Shown piece after piece: positions 48,881 through 60,066 of a DNA stretch of 64,000 nt. Source of the DNA: Isoetes taiwanensis. Lineage: Eukaryota; Streptophyta; Lycopodiopsida; Isoetales; Isoetaceae. Under the pieces are notes generated by a model. It was not told the origin of the DNA. It saw only the letters and a program-made list of their open reading frames with translations, and ran no database searches. Where the stretch lies: positions 1,051,020 to 1,115,019 of the forward strand of contig JAJEKV010000065.1 in assembly GCA_021234155.1 (NCBI GenBank), given 5' to 3'. The position numbers were made by a program, and so were the translations under genes. Each line of letters opens with the position of its first letter. The stretch's first letter is position 1.

Positions 48881-50760
48881 AGGAGAGGTGGAAAGGATTG
48901 GGAAGCAAGGTTTGGCAGTGCCAAAACCAAAAGCGTCTGAGTTTTGACCTCTCAAAACTGCTTTAATTATTGAAAATATCCCTGGAGGAACAAGTCCGGC
49001 TATTCTGCAACACAACACGTAACCTTCAACTGGGTGCCCCTTCTACAATCTTGACAAAGCCTTGGGTAGGAATGTATCTCGAATACTAGCATAGCTGTGC
49101 AACCAAACCAGCTTGTGGCTGCTGGATCTCCAGCTTTACATAAACACAATCAACAATTCAGATTGGCTGATGAGGTTGAAGATGCAAGTCTACCTCCCGC
49201 ATATGCGGTTGATGATGGCGCCTCAACATCTGTTTCAAATATTTCTCTTGATGGTGATGCAGTGATGTAGCGTGTTGATCAATTGGTGGTGCTCCTGTAT
49301 AATGGCATGCCTCAAGGTGTGCAAAAAGCTTCAAAAAGACGAAAGAAAAAAGGTATACTAGATCCAACTCCCTTGCCATGAATATTCTTTGTTAAAATGT
49401 AAGAGGACTTAAGTCCTCTTCTGTAAAAAGATCTAGGGTTGCACATGTAGTTAGGAGGCTCACTCCACAGATTCTATGTTTATAAGAGCACAAATGTCAT
49501 GGAGGTTTTGTTGGTTTGTTAAATCATATGGGTGTGACTTCTTAGATCACCGCATGGCGTTTACGGATTCAATCGAGACTTTCATCGTGGTGGACACCAA
49601 AGTGATTTCTGACAAAGGGATAAGTTGGTAGGTGATCCACTATCAAGTGGAAGCAAGACGAACATATATGAGGCATTATCAATGTTTATGCCTTCAATGT
49701 GTCCCGAGGCGGCATCCATATGAGCTTTTTGAAAAAGAAACTGTAGGTGTTGAGAGGGGTGATAGGTGCGAGTTCTTTGTCTCATCCGTTCCGGTTCGTC
49801 TAAAGTAAAGTTCAGGTCTACCTATTTGCATGAAGAATGGAGTCCTATATCTCACACTTTCTCCCCGAACAAAATGGCGGTTTCTAATTATAGCATTTCC
49901 ATCATTCTTCCAGGACAAAACACTTCCTTCGGAAGGGTGATCAGGCATTACTTCTTCTGCTTGCAATGGCAAAATTCGAGGCTCCCTCTCCTGTGAACAC
50001 GGATCGCACTATTTTATTACCAAGGATAAGTGGCGGGTATGAATATGGTATACACATTGAGTTCTTCGGTCTTGTTGGGAATAGATGGCGGCCCTTGTGT
50101 AGCTCCACTAGGATATGTTACGATGAAGATATATCTGAGTTAAGGAGTTAATACGTAATTTCTCATTGGAGGCCCGGTACTACTTTGCTTTATAAGCGAA
50201 GGCATATCTGCGAGAAAAGTTGAGAAGAAAATTAGAAATCTCAATCATTGAAGAGCGATTAGCTTCACTTTGGCGGATATATTTTAGTGTAATGTAGGCG
50301 TAAGTATGGGGCATGTAATACATTGAGCAAGGCGTTAAAGTAGTATACCTCAAAGTTTTCGCAGCTTATGATAGTGTAGTGCAATTTGGACACTAGATGG
50401 TCCAGCCCTGGGTTGTTTGTCTCAAAATCCTTGGAATTTTGTTCCACTGGAAACTGCTACCAAGTTGCTTGGAGTTCCTTTTGGAATGGAGATTTCAGTA
50501 GCTCATGCATACGATCAGGTCATTCTCAGTCTTTAGAGGCACTTGCTTTGGTGGAGAGATGCTTCTTTATCAATGGTCGGAAGAATAAACGTGGTTAAAT
50601 TTGTTCTCAATAGTACATATGTCTATGTGGTTTCAGTGTTGCTAGCTCCTCCTCACAAATTTAAAAGATCATTGCCCTCGTTCGGAACTTTGTATTTTTG
50701 GGTTGTCCCTAAGGGGGCAAGCCCTTGTTGAGGTGGGTTTGTGGCATATGCTAGGTATAT
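48881..50760 (+). mobile_element. Truncated L1-type LINE, plus strand
   Basis: At 49,100-49,378 a frame rich in Asp, Ser and Lys ends in KRRKKK and then a stop. This is the usual end of ORF1, directly followed by ORF2 at 49,379. ORF2 begins NILC-NVRGL (in place of NILSWNVRGL) and RRLTPQILCL, with INVYAFN at about 49,680, the endonuclease start. After a gap with no recognisable reverse transcriptase core, the thumb region returns at about 50,455-50,660: KLLGVPFGMEIS, LLWWRDASLSMVGRINVVKF and NSTYVYVVSVLLAPP. The family pattern there is YLGVPxG...Wxxxx LSxxGRxxLIKxVLNSxPxYxxS. Roughly 300-400 residues of RT are deleted and several stops are present, so it is dead. Confidence 0.85.
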
Positions 50761-51190
50761 GCCAATATATACCCAGAATATGCCAATGGCTGCTAAAACC
50801 CATCATAGAGGTACGTAAATCTTTCGGTTGCCCTGTTGCTAGAGGAAGCTGTGGAAACCGAGGAAACCCGGTGCTTCAGCTCCTTGCTTTCGAGGGCTCG
50901 CGACATCCTCCACCTTTCCTCGGGCAGCCCTCCATATAGAGCTGACATGCCCTTCAACCCTTCGCGGCGGTGCTTGTGACTATAGCACCTGAGGTATGTA
51001 AGACCATTCTCATGCTTAGGTATGTATTGTCGAGTTCATTCTATGGGCTCTGTTTCTGCTCTTGTTAGGGTTTTGTTCTCAAAGAAAGTTGCCTTAGCCG
51101 GAATAAAGATGTTTTAGAAAAACCGTTTCCTTTATTGGAAGCGAAATTTTATGTCTTTGTCGAAATTTTGGCAAGGTTCTTGTTGTTTGC
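50761..51190. other. Unassigned sequence after the LINE
   Basis: A plus frame runs through 50,703-50,939 without a motif I know. The expected LINE segment (WxxVCxPKxxGGLG) is not seen here, so the LINE is interrupted or deleted at about 50,760. Confidence 0.35.
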
Positions 51191-51215
51191 ATGTGGGTTT
51201 TGATTGGATTACAGA

Positions 51216-51439
51216 ATCAAGGGAAGGCTGCCCCAAGAGGAAGCTCCATTTTAATTGATAACCATGTTACCTTTGTGGATCTCGATGTTTTTGTTCACCA
51301 TGCACTTACTGTTGTTGTAGCTAAGAGAATTCGCGATTATCCTGTGGTGGGTGCCATCACGAAAGCTATCGCGGGTGACTACTTAGACGGATGGAAGGTC
51401 ATCCCGGTGGTACAATGCGTAGCAAAGGCCATTGTTTGA
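51216..51439 (+). pseudogene. Possible PlsC/GPAT-type acyltransferase exon fragment
   Basis: An acceptor-like GGATTACAG ends at 51,215, and the following frame reads RGSSILIDNHVTFVDLDVF. It contains NHVTFVD, which fits the NH-x4-D catalytic box of glycerolipid acyltransferases (PlsC superfamily). Plant GPATs have GxLxVCxHRTLLDPVFL at this place and then an (A/S)-L-G stretch; here HHALTVVVAKRI follows, and later YPVVGAITKA. The family's second box (GDLVVCPEGTT) is absent before the stop at 51,439, and no neighbouring exon could be linked. It could also be a chance resemblance, since only one box is present. Confidence 0.35.
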
Positions 51440-54400
51440 TTAATCACGAATATCCACGATCTTCCTAGCATGTAAATTGGTCGTTTGTTGTCAACCTTGC
51501 TCTAAAACAATCTAATGGCCTATGTCGAGTTCTTATACTCTCCCTAGAACTTAACCCTCCACGCTCTGCATTTTCGACCTCGCACTTGCATGAACTTGAA
51601 TGCGGTCGGATGATGACAAGATAGCGCCACTACTCTCGATGCTTGGATTCCTTAGCTCAAAGGTAACATCTTTAGATTGATTACATCCTTAGTCTACGAA
51701 AGTACTGCTTGCTTCTCTTAGTTAGCAGTTACAATAAATGCTCAAGTCACGGATTATACGGACCCACAACATGGACTCGCTCCCTCTTCCAATCCACCTT
51801 GCCGCTCTCAAACTCATATTATTGTGTGCATCCAACCGCCGTCTTTTACGCTCTTATACCGGCCACTTAACCAAAAGGTGAGTCCCAATCCGTAGAGGTA
51901 GAAACTTTTCCAGAAGCGCTTATGCTTACCAAATCATGTAATGCTGCGAATTAAAATACCAATGCCGTTATAAAGAATCCATCACAGGCCTCACATTAGT
52001 AGAACTGATGTTGTTGAAGTGAATATGTCTTGGTGTTTCTGGTAAGTCTCATCTTAGCTATTTGTAGTGAACCTGCTTTCCATAAACTATGACATTCAAG
52101 TTGTAGATAGTGGGTCTTGCGCTCCCCATCTCTATGATGTTGTCTTTTTGACAAATCAGTGGTTTTACCCGACTGGTATAGATATATGTTGTGAATGTGC
52201 GTTTTGTGTAAAGTTGCTATAAAATCATATTGTTGGAGGACGGTATTATGGATTGTGCTTGACTTATAGAACTTTATTCAATTTTTAGATGCTTTGTTGC
52301 ATGCTATATATTTTAATAAGAACGCCATCTTTGCGATCAATTTTAGTGATTTTGGTATGCACTTTTGGTAACTTTTAAACTCTTAAAATTTCAAATACAC
52401 CCATATCGTGAGAATCTTAGCCTATCGAGGACCCGGTAATTAGCATTTCACGGTTATTGAATTAAAGTGCATGTGTTGTACGAATTTAGAGAGCATATCA
52501 TTATTTGGCAAAGAGTTCTGAGATAAAACTAAGGTATTATTTGTAGGCTGCCTGAGGTTCTTTCACTTGCATAACATTGTGGTAATCAGATTACTTATTT
52601 TTCTCGCATGCAAGAGTGCAAATGCCTTGTAAGTCTTAGCACCGCCATTTGAACTATGCGGGACACTGGGCGTTGGAACGACGAAAACAGACGGAACCGG
52701 TGACGCACCAGCGGAACGGACGCTTTTCAATACTGGTATGCCAAGCTTACCCTTTTCCTTTGAAGATTGGATTGGCTTTCACAACCTTTGTTTCCGTCCA
52801 TACCTCGTTAGTGCAAGGTTTGTGCTTGTCTCATCGGTTAAAGTGACAAAATTACAATCAACCACCATGGAGGGTATATTCAATTAAGAAATGCTCCATG
52901 CACATGAACAAGTTTTTCTATTTCACTTGCGTTTTTTGTTGGCCAATGCGTCATATGCAGCATCATGAATTTATTGATTGTACTCAATTTAAAAAAATGG
53001 GCTGAGGAGGTTATAAAACATTTCGTGCAGTGCGCGCCCCTACCACGATCATCGGGCATGGCTTTTTATTCCAAAAGGTTCTACAGCTTTCTTACTTTGC
53101 CAAAACACCTATTTTCTTGGGCATAGCATGAAAGTGTTCTACTTGCATGCGGAGGCTGATCAAGATAAAAAGCCCACATCACGAGTCTTGCGTAGATTAT
53201 CCTTTCAGGCACGGGCGACTAGCTGATGGACCATATACTTCTTGCGCGATAAGTATCACGTTACTAAGAGCAACCGAGGTTTCGAGCGATCATGGTATCT
53301 TCAAACGATTTCTCTAATAGGATTCTTTGAATTTCACACCCATTTCGCGATTTGGTTATTATTTACACATTGAGGTATTAGTTTGCTTAATAATAGGAGA
53401 TAAAATTGTTGGGAAGCGGTAGATAATGATAGCGAGAAGCATGCATTGAGGCTATTGATCACGGTTAATGCAGTTAGTCAAATCATGAGTTGAACTCGTT
53501 GAGGTGAACTTTGTCTTCTTCCTTGATTCTTGTATTTGCCACCGAGTCTGTCTCGACCTTTACGGTAGTAACATGGTTGCATAATATTCTTTTTCGCGGG
53601 GTGAAGAAGGTCTGGAAGGAAAGGATCGATGATCCCATTTTGCTATTACATTTGTACATAACTTATAATAGTGCACAACTATTGAATTTAGCAGAGATTC
53701 TTCTACCACTTGTTTGTGGGTGATATATAGTGCTCGAATTCATAGCCAATAGGCTGCCTTGATTAAGCATTTATATCTATGATTCACAACTTCGTGAAGT
53801 ATTAACCAACTAGTCCCGTGTTTTCATTACCTTTCTTTGCGTTTGGTATTGGAGCTTTAACAAGGATTCTTTCATGTGAAGCTAAGCGGATAAACCTTAA
53901 GTATACCACGGTTAAAAGCAAATGGTAGTGAAATGCCATGTTGAAAAATAGGTGAAGTGCGTTATTGCATTAATACCATAACTCATATTCCTTGCACCAT
54001 AAGCACTTGGCGGTGAAGTTTCAATTACTAAATATTACACACATAATGCCTTATGCATACACTTTGTTGTCATATGGATGATTATCAACATTATCTTATT
54101 GCACGTGGTTAATATTACCCTGTAACAACATAAGCATAGGCAAAGTAAACTTGTACTACGGCAGCAACATCCGAGAAACACAACATCAATTATCAAATTT
54201 CCCCTCCTACCGGTAATAACAAGATGATATCCGCAATGCCATAAAGGAAACACTTTTTGCCAAATAATGGCCCAGTTGTGTACATTGAAAGCACTGCATT
54301 GTATATGCTATTTGTAAGATCATGCTAATCAGCTCTTTTGCCTTACAGCTGCCTTTTCCATACATTAAATTTTGCATTTGTAGAAAAGCATTGAATATTA

Positions 54401-55455
54401 CACTCAGCCTGAATTTTTACTTTTAAGCGTTCAATGTCCTCCACTTGTATCGTCTTTGTTGGTTCATGAACTTATGCGTCGGAGATAGCCGATAGCGGTA
54501 GGCACTTTTCTAATTGCTTTTAATATCCATGGTAACATGGACCCCCAAGTGCTCTCTTCTATTTACTCCCATCATCTCCCCACGGAGCCTTCATGTTGCT
54601 TCCTTTTCCTCTCCCGTTCATGTTCGACGGCAACGATTTCTACCTTTACCCGCGAACTAATATTTGCAAAATAACCTCTCTATCTCTACCACACAGAAGC
54701 TAAGTTAAGCCTGCTTCCGGCTTATATATGGATTGGGACCTAAACCGGAACAGCCTCTCAAATCACCGCAGTATTGGTTTCATTTAAGCCACTTTACCCT
54801 CAAAGGCGGAGGGGGCAACCCTCTGTCATGACACCTTGTTTCTTTTTCTTTTTTTTTTTTTGGGTGCGGTTAGAGCAATGAGGTAGGAGCTGTTGCTTGT
54901 AAAAGTTGCATGGAAAGTGCATGCTTAAAGGATGGTGGCTTAGGTAGTAATGCGGATCTCAAAGTTCTTCTTTCAAGTTTCGATATGAATCCTGTGGGTA
55001 TGTATAGTCATGTGAAATGCATGCCTTTGTTATTCGATCTTTGGAGCACTATGTTGCTTTTGGCAAACCTGTAATTAAACCTCAGTTGCCATGGATTCTC
55101 TTATTCCTACATGCATCGCCCTTTTTGAAAGGCTTATAGAACGTCTGGCAAATGGTCAGGCCTTTGGTGGCCATTGACCCTCTACATTGCAAGCAAATCT
55201 CTTTCCCCTTTTTGTGGCTTCCCTTTGATCGTCTTCTGCTTCAGAAGAGGTGGCCGCGTGGTAGCATTTCCATGCATAATGCGTGGTACTACAATGAGCG
55301 ACTTCTCGCTTAGTCAGCATTTCGTGAAAAATATCATCTGACTTTGCAGGACTTACATGTATGGGAATGTGGCCATTGAAATAGCATCCCCTCTTATACG
55401 ACCAGCGGGAGGCGGTTTCACGAGTAGGACTTGGTTACGACCTTTGCTCTGAGAC
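51440..55455. other. 4-kb region without a recognisable gene
   Basis: Scattered frames of 65-72 codons (52,649-52,846, 53,511-53,723 and the minus frame 54,035-54,253) show no motif. A pyrimidine tract with about 14 T in a row lies at 54,848-54,861 and could be the reversed poly(A) of an unrecognised retroposed element. It separates LINE pieces that end at 50.76 kb and resume at 55.46 kb in the same orientation, so part of it may be a later insertion. Confidence 0.35.
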
Positions 55456-55968
55456 TTGATGTATGCTTCCCCTTTGCCTCCATCTTCTCATTGGGCGTGC
55501 GGTGCAAGAAGACATTTTTTCATATGTGTACTGTCACGGGATAAAATATCATTCCCAAGCGCACCGGTGCTTCTCACGGCGGAACGTATTCATCACTGGT
55601 CGGTGATGCAGATCCATTCATTTAAGCCACAAGTCAGTCCATTCTGCCCCCCTATGCAAGTTGTTGCCCGAGACTATTGAACACTGCTTTGTCTTGTGTG
55701 ACCTATCACATGGGCATGGACTCAAGCTCGTTTTTTGTTGCATACCAATAGTCAACAAATTCTCCTTAGTTCCCTCCTACGGGCGTTTAGTAGAGATTTA
55801 GAAACTAAGCGTCTTATATTCACAGCGTCGTTAACCGTGGACTATTTAAGGCTTCAATGCCACCTAGTCTTCAAAAACGTTTCCCCTACACTTCGGGAGA
55901 TTAAGGATATATTATATGATCAATATTTGGTGTCCACACTATTTGATGATGATAAAGATGAAATTTAG
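55456..55968 (+). mobile_element. LINE C-terminal (zf-RVT) fragment, plus strand
   Basis: One frame gives CVLSRDKISFPSAPVLLTAER, corresponding to the L1 segment xLxTxDxLxxR. A shifted frame around 55,655-55,705 gives CKLLPETIEHCFVLCD, matching the C-x-L-C-x4-ETIxHxFxxC zinc-binding pattern found at the C-terminal end of plant LINE ORF2. A third frame runs to a natural stop at 55,968 (IKDILYDQYLVSTLFDDDKDEI). The fragments lie in different frames, so the element is decayed. It could be the 3' part of the LINE at 48.9-50.8 kb or an independent copy; no poly(A) is visible after the stop. Confidence 0.7.
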
Positions 55969-56553
55969 AGATCTTATCTCCATCTCATTTAATTGTTCTT
56001 TGAAGTGTTGTAACTTTTGAGTTTTTAATATATGTGTGAAGGCCTGTTAAAGTTCCCAAAAATAATTGACTGAGCAAAAACCCCAGGGTTGCCACCCAAT
56101 ATCTACCCCAATATCCTTCCAAGTTCAATGCTAGGCGCTTTTCTAGTTTATTACTAAATTCATCATATTTCCTTCTAAAATAAATTGCAAGCTCCACAAC
56201 AAACAGCAATAGGACTCATATTTGTATTGTGGTTTACCCGTACCTACATTTGAGAAAAAGCTCGAAGGTTGGTTGAAAGACGTACCATGTGCCTAAACCA
56301 AAAGCTGAACATACATTTCTCAGAAGAACAGAAAAGGGAAGAGAGTTAGGGAAAAACAAATTGATAAAACCAGCAGATAGAAAGCAATCAGAGATGTTGA
56401 GCAATTCCAAAAGAGTAGACGTCGTGTAATGCATTAGAGGAAGATTTGTTTGTAGAATGTGTACTAAAAGAATTGATGTATTCAGGGGAACTTGGCATAT
56501 TTCAACACCTTGAACCAAGAGATACAGATGAATAAGTTGATGGCAATGATGGA
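55969..56553. other. Short 3' flank of the WASHC3-like gene
   Basis: Holds the 3' untranslated region of the minus-strand gene to the right and otherwise nothing recognised. Minus frames at 55,985-56,209 and 56,234-56,518 have no motif and lie beyond the stop codon of that gene. Confidence 0.45.
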
Positions 56554-59067
56554 TTAGCCATGTACTATTGACTTTACTTCATCAAATTCAGCCGGGTCAT
56601 AACCTTCAAGTGACATTTGTAGCTTGACTGCCTGAAGACCAACACACCCTTAGTTAGATGCAATACTGAGAAAGCCACAACCAATGTTGCTTAAGCATTA
56701 TACGCAGAAAATGTGCATGACCTGCTCTAGAACCCCAACTTGTAACATCCGAACGAACTTCGAATATCTAGAATCGTCCCTTACCTGTGAAGTAGACATG
56801 CTAACATTGAAGCTAGGCGTATTCTGCATGGCAAAATCGAGCTCAATAACATAAAAGGGCATATTTCCAATGAAGTCTTACCACCATTAGGGCTTTAAAG
56901 TTGGGTCTTCAAGCAGTTCAGGTCCAAATAGATTATTCTTATTAACAGCAAAATCTGATTCGTTTGCTTGCTAACCATTTGTTTTCTGTGTTTGATAATG
57001 TTGGCTTCTTTTCATTAGCATTTTCAAGCGCTGGAAGTCAGGAATAAATTTAAATCCTTCCAAATCCTCCCAGCATGTAAGTTCAAAGATACCTTGGGAA
57101 AGTCTCTCTTATACTTCATCCAGAATGTTTTTGCTTCTGATGAATTCAAAAATATACTTCCTTTAATCTGAGTATCAATCCCAAGGTCGAACACTCAAAG
57201 AGGATCTGCAGATTGTGTCAGACGAATGTAATTGAGTCTGAGGCACATTTCATCTTTACATGTCCAGTCTATTATGAACTCCCTCTCAAAACTGATCAGA
57301 TATGAGGACCAGAAATGCATAGCTCTTTTCCTTCACCAAATGATCGTACATAGAAGAAAGCTGTTGAAGGAGCAGGCTGGGGGTACAGGAAAATGACCCT
57401 CAGATCACTCTCTTTCTCATTGGAGGTGATAATGATAACAAACGGAAGTTATGCCCTACTTTGTTTACCAAGTCAAAAGCCAATTACTTCTTTCTCATCG
57501 GGGTTGATAACAGCAACAAGTGGAAGTCATGTTCTCTTCCCATCCCTAATGGGCATCAATGAAAGTTTCTAGAAAATAAAATGGGTAGCAAAGAAAAAAC
57601 ATGAGAAAACAAGGCCGACATCACCTCATTCTTTGCAGCAGCAGCTATATAAAATTCTTAAGCTTCTTACTTTCCAATGTTTCAGTTAAGTATTTTATTT
57701 GTGCACATCTTTAGATAGCTGTATATGAATTGATGTAATAATTGGTCTCATAGACACAAGCGATCTTCCACAGCCCTTGATATATCTTTCTTTCTTTCCA
57801 TTTGTTGTTATCACATTTGTTGGCAACCACCATTGAACGATCTATTATTTGTATTGCCCATTCCAGGAGAATCAAATTGCGCAATTTTTGCAAGCTCTTA
57901 GCGGCTAGACAAAACTCAAAACATCCTTTCTCAAGTTTCTGGATTTGCCTTTTCTTCAGCCGCCAGCTTGCTGTTTCCCTGTTCTTTGAGCCAAGTGTCC
58001 TCTGCATGTCTAGATCAATCATATGCTTAGCAGTAGCAAATTCGAAAACCGATAGCTAGCAGGTCCGCAGCTATGTATGTTTCGTGAATTAATCAACTTG
58101 TTTTATATTTATACTCAACACTGAATAAGGAGCACCGCATAAGGAATGAATACACTATCACTTCAGCCACATCAACATTCAATTCTCTATTCTAAAATCT
58201 TAACTAGCTTACTATTCTGTGGCCGTAATGTTTAGGCACATCTGAATTCAGAGCAAACTCAAATTGTGTCTCCATAAATGTGTGGTGCGTTCTTCTTCTA
58301 TAAAATATCTAAGCTGAACCCCTAATTTTTCTTACTACGCATCTGGACACATACCAGGTAAAATCACCTACCTTTGGAAATTGTTGCTCCAGACAAATAG
58401 ACGCATCTGGAGCCCCTCTAATCTCGTCCTTGCTTCCGCTTGTTGTAGAGTCTGATAGTTGAGACTCACTGCATACATGGGTCAGCCATGATAATCATTG
58501 CATGCTTGATCAAACTTATGTATAATTTGCATATATCTTCATCCACCATATAGAAATATATTTACTCTAGAAATTTCCTTGCCGCCGCCCACCTCACAAT
58601 CAGGCTAGCATCTTCTGATACTGGAATGGTTGAAGGAGATTTGGGAGCTAACAATTCTTCCTTTATACCATCCACACTTCGTAATTTTGCCTCCAGTAAT
58701 TTTAATGTCAGATCAATGGAAACGATCCTTCTGCACATATAGGTCAGGTCAAATTTTCTGCATTGGCATCTAGACTGGTAATGAATAGGAAAAGGCATAC
58801 CTATGCACAACCCCAAGCTTCCTCTCACATATATCAGAAATCTTATTCAGCATCTGAACTGTGTTTATAATGAAAATGTTCACCTACCAATCCATGATTG
58901 ACTTTCCACTTAATATTAGCTTCCTCCCAATTTTGCAGATGCAAAGCCACAGCAGAAAGAAATGAAGCGTAGTCAGAAATTACCATTAAGAGTGTACTTT
59001 GATCTGGACTACCATTATTGGTACTCCTCGCAGTTCTTTGATCCAAATTAGAATGTTCCCTATCCAT
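56554..59067 (-). CDS. WASH complex subunit 3 (CCDC53)-like protein, five exons
   Basis: CCDC53/WASHC3 is a small coiled-coil subunit of the endosomal WASH actin-nucleation regulator. Exons, minus strand: 59067-58984, 58883-58801, 58730-58598, 56784-56722 and 56631-56554. Introns of 100, 70, 1,813 and 90 nt all have GT and AG ends, and phases agree throughout. The spliced product is 146 residues (human: 194). About residues 29-75 form the conserved coiled coil: VNIFIINTVQMLNKISDICE, then RKLGVVHRR and SIDLTLKLLEAKLRSVDGI, matching the family pattern VxFLNxFxxxCExKLxxLxxRIxxxExTLxxLxAKLxS. After a Ser/Pro linker, exons 4-5 give DDSRYSKFVRMLQVGV and KLQMSLEGYDPAEFDE, matching DPRYxxYxKMxxVGVPxxAVxxKMxxEGLDPxxL. 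An in-frame TAG 12 nt upstream of the ATG supports the start. Intron 1 is also open in frame, so retention could give a variant. The gene looks intact. Assignment rests on motif recall and was not checked by search. Confidence 0.76.
57408..57535. repeat. Short intronic duplication (~43 bp, 79-bp spacing)
   Basis: TCTTTCTCATTGGAGGTGAT, then AATGATAACAAACGGAAGTTATG (about 57,410-57,452), recurs as TCTTTCTCATCGGGGTTGAT, then AACAGCAACAAGTGGAAGTCATG (about 57,489-57,531). It lies in intron 3 of the WASHC3-like gene, so no coding effect is expected. Confidence 0.75.
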
Positions 59068-59680
59068 CTCGGCTATCTAGCATCTAAGGTTAGAGGCTTC
59101 CAAATCTCATAGGTCATACTAGTGTACTGATGGGAGAGCTGTAGCACACCTTCGGTGGTCATGCATCAACTACTGCTTTTATTTCAACAAAGCGGTCAGC
59201 TTTTGATTAAATTGATCTCCCTACTAAATCATAGTTAAGAAAAAGCATAAACATCACGATATGTAAATGACCTCGTGGATGCTTAGGAGCAAGATCATCA
59301 TGCTAGCTTCTAGTTCGCTGCAGTCTGATGACATAATGATTTCCGGCACCAGCAATAATCAGTTTGTCATTCGATAACTGGACAACAAATACACCAACAA
59401 TGCAAAATTTTGGGCTCGAAGCTGAATGGAACAGAAATCCATGAAATACTTTTCTGATTAACATATGAACAACATTACAAGAAGTTTCCGCAGGAGTAAG
59501 ACAGAACTGCACAGAAAGGAAAACGTTTTGAAACATTCTCCAAGCATGTTTGGCTTACCATATTGTGGATGGATCTCGGCAGTCCATGAACTCAAAATGG
59601 TGCATGCAGCAGACAACAAAATCTGGTGATATTCCTATGTTTATTCATGAATTAATTAATACATGTAAAATTGTATCTGT
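59068..59680. promoter_or_regulatory. Upstream region of the WASHC3-like gene
   Basis: The promoter and 5' leader of the minus-strand gene must lie here or just beyond. I see no clear TATA box in the first 100 bases upstream of its ATG. A minus frame at 59,303-59,536 has no recognisable motif. Confidence 0.35.
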
Positions 59681-59681
59681 G

Positions 59682-59755
59682 ATGCACAAGCTCAGTTTGG
59701 TAGAGGCGCGTGGCTTTTAACCACGTGGTCGTGGGTTCAGTCCACGGACAGCGAT
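59682..59755 (+). tRNA. tRNA-Lys(UUU)-derived pseudogene or SINE head
   Basis: The core reads AGCTCAGTTTGGTAGAGGCG, then CGTGG-CTTTTAA-CCACG, then TGGTCGTGGGTTCAGTCCAC. The anticodon arm is perfect: a 5-bp stem (59,709-59,713 with 59,721-59,725) and loop CTTTTAA with anticodon TTT at 59,716-59,718. The D arm has an extra T and an extra G compared with a normal plant tRNA-Lys (AGCTCAGTTGGTAGAGCGCG). The T arm is two bases short (GTGGGTTCAGTCCAC in place of GTGGGTTCGATCCCCAC). The flanking bases (59,680-59,688 and 59,745-59,753) do not form a proper acceptor stem. So this is a damaged tRNA gene, the tRNA-like head of a SINE, or a good tRNA blurred by sequencing indels. Confidence 0.65.
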
Positions 59756-60010
59756 TATGTTTCCTTCGACACCAGCTAGGTCCTCCACAAAAGTTCCTTA
59801 AGGAAGAAAAAATTTTTAACGTCCACGGAACGGTCAATGTTTAAATCTTTGAGTGTTTCCTTTGTTTGTGGAGCGGAGTTCGACATATGTCCTAAGTGCA
59901 ACCTTTTTGTTATATTTTTAAACGTAAGTTTTGGTTAGGCTTCGACATTAACCATTTCTACATGTTTTCTTTTTTTGAAATGTCTTCAAGTTAATTGCAA
60001 TTCTATGTCT
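59756..60010. other. Spacer downstream of the tRNA-like sequence
   Basis: AT-rich, no coding frame. If the tRNA-like head belongs to a SINE, its body would lie here, but no diagnostic tail is visible. Confidence 0.35.
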
Positions 60011-60066
60011 ACTTGCAATTCAGTTATACAACAAATTTACTTGCAATTCAGTTATACAACAAATTT
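60011..60066. repeat. Perfect 28-bp tandem duplication
   Basis: The 28-bp unit beginning ACTTGCAATTCAGTTATACA occupies 60,011-60,038 and is repeated exactly at 60,039-60,066. A third partial copy may be hinted at just upstream (TTAATTGCAATTC). Confidence 0.95.

Noticed and set aside
49694-49972. Minus-strand 92-codon frame
   Set aside because: It overlaps the plus-strand LINE and shows no motif; a shadow frame.
57711-58022. 103-codon minus frame (MIDLDMQRTLGSKNRETASWRLKKRQ...)
   Set aside because: It lies in intron 3 of the WASHC3-like gene. It is not needed to keep the reading frame, and I recognise no family. Kept only as a possible cryptic exon.
58884-58983. Read-through of intron 1 as coding (DYASFLSAVALHLQNWEE...)
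   Set aside because: The frame is open through the intron, but reading through it puts the conserved VNIFIINTVQMLNKI segment out of frame. Splicing with GTAATT...GGTAG restores it.
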